DNA of 64,000 nt, from contig CAJQUW010006842.1 of the NCBI GenBank assembly GCA_907163375.1, positions 67,001 through 131,000 on the forward strand, in the 5' to 3' direction. Below are positions 10,612 to 20,426 of the stretch, piece by piece. This DNA is from Prostheceraeus crozeri. Lineage: Eukaryota; Platyhelminthes; Polycladida; Euryleptidae. The notes under the pieces are model-generated. The model was not told the origin of the DNA, searched no databases, and saw only the letters and a program-made list of their open reading frames with translations. Numbering within the stretch: the stretch's first letter is position 1; each line of letters opens with the position of its first letter. Made by a program: the position numbers and the translations under genes.

Positions 10612-10888
10612 AGTATACCAGATTATTACATGGTTGTAGAATCGTATTTCAGAATCCCTTCTATATCTGATAAAATTTGTTCCCAGGGAAAATCTTGGTA
10701 GAGAGGGATTCTATCGCGGATATCTATGGTCCTAATAATCTGGCATACTTTATAACGGATAGAGGATGGCTATACGATTCTCTGACATAGCTCATGAAAT
10801 TATTTGATATATCCCTCGGGATTCATCAAATAATTTTCCTCTCTATATCCCAGAGAATCGCATATCCATCCTCTATCCATTACTGTAC
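10612..10888. repeat. Two adjacent hairpin-forming inverted repeats
   Basis: First hairpin: AGTATACCAGATTATTA (~10612) is inverted at TAATAATCTGGCATACT (~10735-10752). Second hairpin: GGATAGAGGATGGCTAT with CGATTCTCTG (~10757-10787) is inverted at CAGAGAATCG with CATATCCATCCTCTATCC (~10850-10880). The second also contains a nested inverted pair AAATTATTTGAT/ATCAAATAATTT around CCCTCGGG. These are probably stacked MITEs or one MITE inside another. No coding capacity. Confidence 0.6.
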
Positions 10889-10899
10889 TAGGATAAATT

Positions 10900-11620
10900 T
10901 AACTCTACAAGCACATTGTGTATTGAACTACTAATCTAAATTCAAATGACTTCTTTTTATCATTCCAATGATTGAAAACAACTGAATTCTCCCATTCTCT
11001 GATTTGAAATAGCCATTTGAATATATGCGCAAATTATGATTGAATAATCAATTATTATATATAGCATTATCAAGATTCACTCAAATGTCTTCTTGATCAG
11101 AACAAAGGCATATGAGCATTTAAAAGCAAATGTAAATAGCCAACGACTGAATGCAATTTTTGATGTATATGTGCAAGTGAACATGCATAATTTCATATTT
11201 GTAGATGCTACGTATTCATAATTCGAAACATGCAAACGCGTGCCTGTTTTTCAAACTGTAAATATGACTCGCACCAGTCAAGGAAATTTCCATGTTATCA
11301 ATAAATTATCTCGGCGATAAAATGCCTGGAAAATTCTGTCATATCTCGGAGAAATAATGATTTTAGCGTTCACCATGATAGACATGATTGCAAACCGCGC
11401 CAATGATACTCGATTGCGCATCAACGGCAAGGAAAATAATCATAAGAGCGAGCGACAGGTTGAGTTTTCAAAAATCCAGGCCAGGATTCGGTTTCCACTC
11501 TGGAAGAAGCGCTGATCTCAACTTTTCATGCTTTTCAAATTCTAAGTAGTCCTTGGCCATGTCACTATCTTGTCTCTGGTTAACTGCGACGTACAACCAT
11601 TCGCTTTGCAGCTGACCAGC
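10900..11620. other. No gene seen
   Basis: AT-rich, apparently single-copy sequence without recognisable exons. Confidence 0.35.
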
Positions 11621-11624
11621 TGAT

Positions 11625-11690
11625 GTTATAGCCTTGTGATGCAGCACTCACTTGTGCAAGTAGAATATCTGGGTTCGAATCCCAGCGTGG
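11625..11690 (+). ncRNA. tRNA-like T-arm with weak box A (possible SINE relic)
   Basis: A perfect T-arm, CTGGG-TTCGAAT-CCCAG (11669-11685), forms a strong box B. About 40 bp upstream a weak box-A-like TAGCCTTGTGATG occurs. The flanking seven-base acceptor arms do not pair, so this is not a functional tRNA gene. It is best read as a decayed tRNA-derived SINE or pseudo-tRNA. Confidence 0.4.
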
Positions 11691-12179
11691 AATATCGGCT
11701 TTCATTTTGTATTAATTTCCGTAAATAACTGATGAAATTATCATCTATCAAAGTGGAGTCCTATAGTATAGCAGTCACTTTAGACACTTTCGACATAATA
11801 ACAAGGGTGGTTTCTGCCATTTCATGCTATCATTGGTCGGAAAATGGATCGGTTGATCAGCGTCTCTATTATTTTAAGGGTTCTGATTATCGATGTGATT
11901 TTGATTGGAATGAAAGCTTACGTAATCACATGAAATAAACTTCTTGCTGTATATTTCGGTCAGCAATACTACTTCTACGAGTACAAGTAGCCTGCTACTC
12001 GTAGAATCTAATCAAAAGCCTTTGATGAGAATTAACTCTATGTAGGGATAGACTAGCATCGCAAAGTATTTTTGCATGGAACATTCACGACCTGGTCCAT
12101 CTTTTATTTGGTGAACTTTACTATTACTAAGTTTTCTTTAACTAAATATGCACTTTTAGTACATGGAAAACATCGATTC

Positions 12180-12287
12180 TAGACGAATTTAAAAGGAATA
12201 ATCGGCCCGATTAATCGGCTACCTTCCACCGATTAATCAGTAATCGGCCGATTATCAAAATCAGTAATCGGACCACCCCTAGAACAA
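12180..12287. mobile_element. hAT-like terminus built from AATCGGCCGATTA words
   Basis: The block repeats the self-complementary word AATCGG/CCGATTA at least five times and ends in GGACCACCCCTA, which resembles an inverted hAT end. A related AATCGGCCGATTA occurs near 10520, but no full left terminus or target duplication could be identified, so boundaries are open. Confidence 0.35.
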
Positions 12288-12646
12288 ATCAGGCCCTGAG
12301 TTGGTAATGAAAAATCAACTTTATTTTTGCTAATTGAATTAGATCTGCTTATTTTCATAACATAAAGTAATAAGACATTCTTATAATATTCATGTGGTCA
12401 ACTGGGTTGAATCGGATAATTTTTGCCGAATTTATTAAATTGTTCCATAATTGACATGGCGTAAATTAATGCACCGTATGAATTTATGATGGTTGCTTTT
12501 AGCTTCATTGCATGCTAAAAAATTTTACCGACTTACTGATCCAGTTGATTGTGTTATAATTTTTGTGCTACCTATCAACCACTAAATGAATGGGATCTAA
12601 GTCAACAATGAGCCGCGTCGTAAATGAGGTTTGGTGGACTATGTAC

Positions 12647-13385
12647 CAGGGATGCGGAGTCGGAGTCCTATCATTTTTGCTGGAGTCGGAGTCGGACTCC
12701 GGCCTATAACTAGACCCGAAATATAATGCAAACAAATTATTTATTCTCGTGCATATGGCTGTCACTGTTTTGATGTCAACTTTCTCCGTCAAACAACAGT
12801 ACAGAGACAGCAGTGCATGCAAAGCTTGTAATAGTTGAGGGAATGAACCGTGATAGTGAAAAATGATTGTCTTTTCACTCGGCGATTTAATAGAGAATGC
12901 AAGCCCTCCTAGCCTCGATCACACCTACGCACCAAAGGTCACATCAGAGACGAAGATGAAATACTAGTTTGCTTGAGAACATTACTTCTTATCCTCACGT
13001 GATGGCTCCTCCAAAGTGCACATTAAAATCGAAAGTGTACTCATATTTTTTGGTGAAGGATGGGGATTTTCTTGCCTGGTAGAGACTGGAGAAAAACCGT
13101 GTGAAGCACACATCAACAAGATGGGAGGAGCCGAGTCGTATGCATTCAGCTTAAAGCGATATTTGATAAACTCTCATCGAAAATTATTGATAATTGATGC
13201 AACAGTAATTACTAAAAATAGGCTCAGGTAAGCCTATAATTAGTTATTATTATTATATATTATTATATAATTATAATTATCTATGATGTAAGTTGTTAGT
13301 CTATTTAAAAATCTAGGCTTTATATACTTGCCACCCGGAGTCGGAGTCGGAGTCCCTACCAAAATGATAGGACTCCGCATCCCTG
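12647..13385. mobile_element. hAT deletion derivative with GGAGTC-word termini
   Basis: The left end CAGGGATGCGGAGTCGGAGT and the right end ...GGACTCCGCATCCCTG form terminal inverted repeats, both with CCTATCATTTT next to them on the inner side. The flanks are CTATGTAC on the left and CCATGTAC on the right, an 8-bp target duplication with one difference, as expected for hAT transposons. At 739 bp it is too short to be autonomous. It keeps a relic of a transposase start at 13002. Extra tandem GGAGTC words inside both ends are notable. Confidence 0.85.
13002..13155 (+). pseudogene. Relic of a hAT transposase amino terminus (BED-finger-like)
   Basis: From the ATG at 13002 the frame reads MAPPKCTLKSKVYSYF, then KDGDFLAW, an in-frame TAG, then RLEKNRVKHTSTRWEEPSR. 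The SKVYSYF...DG...AW(C) pattern is like the start of BED zinc fingers found at the amino end of hAT transposases. The stop falls where the first zinc-binding cysteine would be expected. It lies inside a bounded hAT element, which supports the reading, but the fragment is too short to be certain. Confidence 0.45.
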
Positions 13386-14199
13386 CCATGTACATCAATG
13401 ATTTGTCTCCAAAAAATTGTCCTCCTACTGGCTGAAATATAGAACCGTGTTCATGGGACATCAACTGTATTAGATGTGGTGACTATTCACTAGGTGTTGC
13501 GCAAATTTGACGATTTAAGTTGACTAAACCTACTATCATTACCAACAACTTACCAGACGCCAATTCACGCTAAGGTTGGAATGATTCTTTCATTGCAAAA
13601 TTTATAAAATCATGCGTCTTTCTGTCTGTTGTTCACTGTCTCATTGAGTCACTGTCTGTCGCTGCCTGCTTCACTCTTTAATAACAGCAGTCAGACAACG
13701 ATTCGGAATGACGTCATGAGAGTGTAAACGTCGAGTTATTTGTGTGGGAGCATCTCGTTCAATTCTCATGACGGTGAATTTGCTACACCGTTTTTTTGTG
13801 CACAGAGACTTTACAGGTAGCTAAAATAAGAACATGCTGTGTTGTTTTAGGACTCATACAATGGTCACGTGCTTCTACCACACTGAGTTGACCTTCACGG
13901 TGAGGTGAAACGTAACAAATCCATCATAAGCAAAAACATTACAAAAATAGCAATCAAGGATTCCTTTCCTCTGATTCCAGGAAATATTTGGATCCGATGC
14001 ATCCTCAATATGTAGATAAGCAATATCTAAGCACCAATGCAATTTCTCCACTGTTTCATGTATAAAACCATACCATTTAGAAATGACATGTTCATCAGCA
14101 AAATTTGGCAAGAAAGATGAAACGTTTGACGAATTTCATGTGGAAATCAGGTGGAAAATTGAGTTGTTACCAAAAATTTTAGCCACAGCATCTTTTTGG
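13386..14199. other. No recognised gene; one open minus-strand stretch at 13875-14111
   Basis: The 13875-14111 minus-strand frame encodes 78 residues with a protein-like composition (tryptophans, cysteines, FAYDGFVTFHLTVKV). A possible donor (CC/GTGAAGG) lies near its end. I do not recognise a domain, so it could be a host exon or chance. The rest of the stretch shows nothing. Confidence 0.2.
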
Positions 14200-15400
14200 A
14201 ATTTGGTAAACATGAATTTCTGAAAATCATCGGGGAGAAAAAAGATGTCGGACATGTCGCCAAAAAATTACATTTAAGCAATGAGTTGATTGCACACTTG
14301 ACACATTTTAGCACTTTGGATTAGCCCTTTTCGAGAAAACTGCCAATATTCAAAATGGCAGACAAAAATCCGAAAATGCATTCTGGTGCTAGATCAAAAA
14401 AAAATTCCAAGTATTTTCTCAGCAGTTTCCTACGTAATTTTAATCACTATTTTCAAAAATCATTGTCAAAAAATCATTGTCAAAAAATTGCAGGAATTCA
14501 AAATGGCGGACAGAAACCGAAACTGCATTCGTGGACTGGATTTTAAACATTCCCATTTATTTCGCAAATAGTTTCTTATGTAATCAGACCCGCTCTTTTC
14601 AAATATAATTGCTATAAAATCATGCGTCTAGCCCTCTTCAAGAAGATAGCGGAAATTCAAAATGGCGGACATGAAACCGAAACTACATTATGGGGCTAGA
14701 TTAAAAAAAGTTTCAATTATTTCGTCACCAGCTTTCTATGTGGTTTCACCCGATCTTTTCATTTGTCGCTATTGGAATATCATGCGGCTAACACTTTTCG
14801 AGAGCTAAGAAAAATTCAAAATGGCGGACTTAAAACCGAAACTGAAGTTTGGGACTCGATCAACATTTATAATCCATTAATAACAAGTCTTGCAGGTCTG
14901 ATCGATCTGACGCAGAACACCGATTCACATGTTTTGGTTTGTACACCGGCTAGCATGACACTTTCAAGAAATTTTAAAAGATTATCAGGACTTCGAAGAC
15001 TTAAGTTGTTGATAAATGATTCATATTGCACCATAAAGCCGAGGCCCAGACTGCAGTTTCGATTTTCCTGTCCGCCATTTTGAATGTTATCTTATTTCTC
15101 GAAAAGTGCTAGCTGCAGAATATTCCAACAGTGATAACTGAAAAGAGCGGGTGGAATCACATAGAAAGCTGTTGACGAAATATTTGAGACTTTTTTAATA
15201 GCCCCAGAATGCAGTTTCAGTTTCATGTCCGCCATTTTGAATTCTTGCAATTTTCTCGAAAAGGGCCAATCGTATGATTTTCAAACCATGATTCTCGAAA
15301 ATTTTGTACAAAACTACATGAGAAACCGTCGAGAAATGGGAGATTTTCAAAATGAGACCGCCTCTCCTGGCAAACCATGGTGTAGTTTCAACAACTGTTT
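14200..15400. mobile_element. Palindromic foldback array of ~155-bp units centred on AAAATGGCGGAC
   Basis: Four direct units have the landmark ATTCAAAATGGC at 14348, 14496, 14655 and 14814 (spacings 148, 159, 159). They are followed, after a ~250-bp centre, by two inverted units whose landmark ends at 15085 and 15242 (spacing 157). Each unit also carries ACTTTTCGAGA (or CCCTTTTCGAGA) upstream and CCGAAACTGCATT (or similar) downstream. The whole therefore folds as a long hairpin with tandemly repeated arms, the structure of foldback-type transposons. The outer ends are not sharply defined and no coding capacity is seen. Confidence 0.75.
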
Positions 15401-15419
15401 TCCATTGAATCATCAATAA

Positions 15420-16258
15420 TTTAAGAAATAAAGCATTGAGTCGTTAACTGCTTTTGCATCAACAACTTTGAAACTATCACTGAGAGAATCCGCCACATTA
15501 CATAAAGAAAATATTTTTTAACCGATGTCGCACAGCATAAATTGACGACTAAAAACTATAGCATTATCCCAATATGAGGAAACTGAGTTCTATTTTGTGC
15601 TCAAATATTACACTTTACAGACGCCATGCAACTTAATATCCCTTTTCATATGAAATGATGCCAATACCACGAAAGGAGAATATTCAAGAGATGAAAGCAA
15701 CATTTGATACAATCCATTACTGGAAACACTAAAGTGTCTTGAGTTTTAGCCGTCATCAGTGCAGTATGCCTGTAAAGAATCAATAACTCATATGCAGACA
15801 AGTCATCATCCTAATTACAGACATCAGCAATTAATGAAATACATGTAGTACAAACCTCCTTTCCTAGAGCTCGTTTCCAAAATTTGAAATTTACAAAGAC
15901 CAATGCAAATAGCTCATTCATGTTTACGCTTCATGAACACACAAAGGTGAGCTGCCGGATTTCCAAGCACATCCACCTACCGATTTTAACATTTGCTGAT
16001 TTTTACAATAGGGCATACTGGTGACGGCTAAAAAGCCAAAAACGCTTGCAGTCTAGCCTGAAAAAACTTCATCAGTGCTTGTAGCTCCGGCAATGATTCA
16101 AATCAAACCTTGCTCTCATTTCTTGTATATCAAACATATGTAATAAAAAGCAATGGCATGTCTAGAACAACTTTTGGCTATTAGACACGATTATGATACC
16201 TATTTTATTAAAGTTGAGCCGCCATGGCATACGCAAACGCAACATCAACACGAAAATA
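15420..16258. other. Non-coding; possible MITE with ends near 15740 and 16040
   Basis: TTTTAGCCGTCATCAGTGCA near 15740 recurs inverted near 16015-16040 as GGCATACTGGTGACGGCTAA, suggesting an inverted-repeat element of ~300 bp. No coding segment was seen. The short frame near 16153 is an artefact running into the Tc1 terminus. Confidence 0.35.
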
Positions 16259-16630
16259 CAGCCATGGCCAAAAGTCACCGGACACTGACATTTTTATGGA
16301 TATTAGTTGAAATATTCGGCGCATCGCTTCGATACTCTAGAATAATATGTTTGTATCACTGCGTCATCTACCAACAGTAGCAAAATTTAAATCAAATTTC
16401 ATTAACCCAACCTTTTTGAGCAAATTTACGTTTTGGCCATAAGTCACCGGACAACCAAAATGTGAACATTCATTATTTTAACTGGTCCATATTTTCTGAT
16501 GTAGGAACTCAATAGCTCCGTTGTTTGCTGTTTCCTATTCTTCAAGCACATCATTTTCAATAACTGAAAAAGAAAAAATTCAAATTTCAAATTTGAAAGG
16601 GAACGGCGGCTTGGCCAAAAGTCACCGGAC
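16259..16630 (+). repeat. Left terminal inverted repeat of the Tc1 element
   Basis: It starts CAGCCATGGCCAAAAGTC and ends CACCGGAC. The three internal GTCACCGGAC sites lie about 170-180 bp apart. Its inverted partner is 18443-18814. Confidence 0.92.
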
Positions 16631-16989
16631 ATCACATTTTCATCTTTTTTGCGGAGTTTCCAGGTTTTTACAATGTTGATGTGCCTTCCAGCTGCACGTA
16701 TGAGATGTTGGCTTTCTATGGTCTATTTTGCATCCCACCTTGAACTTTGCTTTGTCTGTCAAACCGCAGTACAGCACTCTACACCACTTCAGGGATTCGC
16801 TTTCTATGAACTAAGTTATTGCAATTTTCAGGTTTGCTTGAGAGACGCCTGACATGCAATCATATTTCTATGTTACCTCTCGACTTCCGATTCAAAATTC
16901 AAATTCAAGGTTCATGTCACAAATCTGAATCATTTCATTCTCAAAAGTTGACTGAACTGTGCAAGTGAAGTGATCGTCTAACGAAAGTG

Positions 16990-18035
16990 ATGCCGATGCG
17001 AAAGCAAGTCTCACCGAAGAAGAGATCTGAGATTGTGACTCTCTTGAAAGAAGGCTACGCCATTCGCAAAATCTCTGTCAAAGTGGGTGTCCCAAAATCA
17101 ACAGTTTCCGACATAAGAAGTCGTTGGCTTGCTAATCCCTCAGGTCATGGTTCTCCTACAAAGAAACGAACGGGTCACCCTCGACGTTCATCTGAAAGAC
17201 TGGACAGAGTGATTATTCGGCGCTGTGAACAAAATCGATTTTTGTCTTCGAAGCAAATCAAGGCGACCCTCGGAGACTTCGGAGCTTCAATGAGTGAGCA
17301 AACCATCAGAAGGCGACTACAACACGCAGGCTTCAGCTCTAGACGACCAGCAAAGAAACCTTTCGTGAATGCCTTTCAAAGGCGTCGAAGAGTTTTGTTT
17401 GCCCAAAAGTATGTTGAGAAAGGCCCGGAGTACTGGCAAAGAGTGATATTCTCGGATGAATCGTCCTTTGATCTACACGGTAATCGAAGGTCGCTCAGAG
17501 TCAGACGAAGAATCGGAGAACGCTACCTACCAAAGTGCACAATGGCGACGACTAAGCATCCTGTCAGTGTGATGGTGTGGGGATGCTTCTCCAACAAAGG
17601 CGTTGGCAGGCTGAGAATATTTGAAAATGGTGAGAGGGTAAACCAGAAAGTTTATCTTGACGTTCTCCAGAATGAGCTGCTTCGTACTCGACAAGAGTAT
17701 TATCCCGAAGGAGGAGCAATTTTTCAAGATGACAATGCCCCATGTCATCGGGCGAAAACTATTAAAGAATGGCTCGCAAGGAACGAGGTGGAGCACATCC
17801 AAGATTGGCCTGGTCAAAGTCCAGATGTCAATCCCATTGAAAATCTTTGGGCTGTTGTTGGACTGGACGTGTAATCTACGAGAGGGCCCCAAAATCCAGA
17901 TCAGAAATCATTTCTGCCATCATTCAAGCTTGGCATCATGTCATCACCCCCGCATCTTGCACACAACTGGTTGACAGCATGCAACGACGACTGAGATCAG
18001 TGATTCAGGCGAAGGGATTTCCTACCAGGTACTGA
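16990..18035 (+). pseudogene. Tc1-like transposase, nearly intact, one frameshift near the carboxy end
   Basis: The product would be ~345 residues, the normal Tc1 length. Residues ~10-50 are a first helix-turn-helix (RSEIVTLLKEGYAIRKISVK), then a GHPRR hook, then a second HTH (~70-125, with SSKQIKATLGDFGASMSEQT). The catalytic domain follows: first Asp in FSDESSFDLHG, second in FQDDNAPCHRA, and Glu in NPIENLW. Between the last Asp and Glu there are 35 residues by my count, so DD35E and not the classic DD34E of Tc1. Just after ENLWAVV the frame shifts by one base (around 17850-17875) and the tail IYERAPKSRSEIISAI...GFPTRY continues in another frame to 18035. The shift removes the carboxy end from an otherwise open gene. 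The ATG at 16990 is preferred over the upstream GTG. Confidence 0.92.
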
Positions 18036-18442
18036 AATTCGTGATGGATTGTTTATTTTCGAATCCTGATGTAGAAACCTAATAGAAATGTTTTTCCATA
18101 AAACGATATTTTGATTTGTGTAGATCAAAGTAAATGGGTGTAGATCGGGATTTCTCAAAGACAAAACAAAACAGTCTAAACAAAACAGTCAAATAACAGT
18201 CTACTTAGATTTGATTAACTTTAAAATAAATTTATTTCCCAATCAATTTCATTTGAATAAGTTCGGGTCTAGTTAATTTAAAGTCATATTTGAATATTAT
18301 CACTTTATGAAAATCTAACATAACAACGATGTTTTTCATAGATATTATTTAGCATGTGAAAAGATTCCATTAGATTAAACACAATAACCTATCACAGAAA
18401 TGGTCTAAAGAACATGTTTTTCACTAAGCTGATAAAGAAAGT

Positions 18443-18814
18443 GTCCGGTGACTTTTGGCCAAGCCGCCGTTCCCTTTCAAATTTGAAATTTGAATTTTTT
18501 CTTTTTCGGTTATTGAAAATGATGTGCTTGAAGAATAGGAAACAGCAAACAACGGAGCTATTGAGTTCCTACATCAGAAAATATGGACCAGTTAAAATAA
18601 TGAATGTTCACATTTTGGTTGTCCGGTGACTTATGGCCAAAACGTAAATTTGCTCAAAAAGGTTGGGTTAATGAAATTTGATTTAAATTTTGCTACTGTT
18701 GGTAGATGACGCAGTGATACAAACATATTATTCTAGAGTATCGAAGCGATGCGCCGAATATTTCAACTAATATCCATAAAAATGTCAGTGTCCGGTGACT
18801 TTTGGCCATGGCTG
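18443..18814 (-). repeat. Right terminal inverted repeat of the Tc1 element
   Basis: Inverted copy of 16259-16630, equal in length, with the same three GTCCGGTGACTTWTGGCC sites. It ends ...GGCCATGGCTG followed by the TA target. Confidence 0.92.
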
Positions 18815-18816
18815 TA

Positions 18817-20426
18817 TATCCTTGTCACTTCTGCAGTTGCTTGCGAGATTTCAATTTTCGGTGGTGTCTTCACCGAATTTTGTTTAGCCGCTTTTGTGAA
18901 AAGTGATCGTACAAAGTATTCTTCAGTCACTCCCTTGTACTACCGAAACTTCTCGGTAGATTTCTGCTTCATGTTTCTTGAAGGACGCGTTTTGGAAAGC
19001 ATCAAAGCAATCACAACCACAGAATTAAATATTTTGTTTATCTGCTTCGGTTTGCTAGAAGTGTTTTCATTAATACGAAACTGACGGCACATAGAGGAAC
19101 CTACATGTATATGTGCAGAAGGAATTCCTAATACCTTTCAGAGATAGGAAAAAAGTCGTGCGTCGCTTGCGGATTAATGTGAGTTGCAGCATAGTGCTTC
19201 GATTGCCAAAATTCCTTCAGATTCGAAAAATTCAGATCATTGCCCACAAGTTTTTTTCCATAATGTTGGCCCTTCCGATCATTATTAAAGAAAGTAGCAG
19301 GCGCACGAAAATTAGTTCACTTGATGATTTCACATTCTCTCCTCGGCATTGCTCACTGTATAGTGCATACATTGATTCGAAGCCAGGCGTCGATGTGTGT
19401 TTTGGTGTGTGCGAAGTGATATCACAGCACGCACGCATGCATCTCTCACTGGCTCTGGTGTCCCCTGCTGACAGCTTATTGTTTGCCATTTCCAATAGCA
19501 AGCGATACACGAATCATCCATTCGAGAAGGAGCAATTTGTCAATTCTTAGTCCATGAGCCGAGTCTAAAATTGGTAATGTAAATGGTGGCAAAAATATTT
19601 TTATCCTGAACACTCGAAAACTGAATGTACTTCAACATCGCCCATGATAACCCATTTGAAATGGTAGCCATAGACCAGCAGTTGCAAATGTTTGTCGCGG
19701 ATATTTTCGCCTACGATTTCTTGGAATTTGACATATTTTTGACGCTCATAAATATAATATGAACTTTGATAAATATTCAATAATGTTAAAATTATTTATT
19801 AACATTTATATTTATTCACAAATAATCAAATCACTTTTTTTAAGAGAGGAGACATAATTTAGGAAATTTGAGACTCGTGATCGCTGATTGTTCCGAGCCA
19901 GGCATTCTTCTTTGCATCTAGTCTTGCCAAATACCAATGTCTGGTTGTGAAAGGAAACTGACGTTTAAAAATCATTGATGTGTCCTTAGGCGTTGGAAGC
20001 TATGATTGGATTTTGGAGGTTGAGTACAATATGTATAGTTGTTTGAAGTCAAAATGCAATAAAATACTGAATTAATATTTAGTGTTAATGCATTCAGTAT
20101 TGAGTTTTGATCAATACCTCCTTGATTTAACTTGACCCAGGTATGTGATCAACTGAAGAATATGATAGTCATGGTTCCAATAGGCTTGCATCTTCTGTAT
20201 ATTTCGCATGTACAAAATACATAATATGAATAGAAGAATCTTCTAAAATTCCCCAGAAGGTGAAACTTTAAGTAGTATCGTTTTTAATTTAAATACTAAA
20301 TATTTTATCGGATTTCCGAACAGCTGATTTCTAAAAACCACGTGGTTTGCTCCTTTTTCCTCGATTAATCGAGATATATCAATTACAATCTATCTAGAAA
20401 TTCTATCTAATTGATTTTTTTTCAGT
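18817..20426. other. No gene seen; ends with a splice-acceptor-like tract
   Basis: No recognised coding segment. Just before the first ATG of the next gene, the run TTGATTTTTTTTCAG at ~20411-20425 is a strong acceptor, suggesting that a 5' non-coding exon of the nuclease-family gene once lay upstream. Confidence 0.4.

Larger units (their letters stand above)
16259..18814 (+). mobile_element. Tc1/mariner-superfamily transposon with 372-bp IR/DR termini
   Basis: The element is flanked by TA on both sides (16257-16258 and 18815-18816), the Tc1/mariner target duplication. The inverted repeats are each 372 bp (16259-16630 and 18443-18814) and very similar throughout. Each holds three copies of the motif GGCCAWAAGTCACCGGACA (outer, middle at ~16434, inner at ~16612), an IR/DR layout with three candidate transposase-binding sites instead of the usual two. 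The transposase gene fills the space between. Total length is 2556 bp. Confidence 0.95.

Noticed and set aside
11625-11690. Possible functional tRNA gene
   Set aside because: The T-arm is perfect, but acceptor and anticodon stems do not form, so it is kept only as a tRNA-like relic.
14341-15245. Regularly spaced repeats that might suggest a CRISPR array
   Set aside because: Units are ~155 bp, diverged and present in both orientations in an animal-type genome, so they are a foldback repeat.
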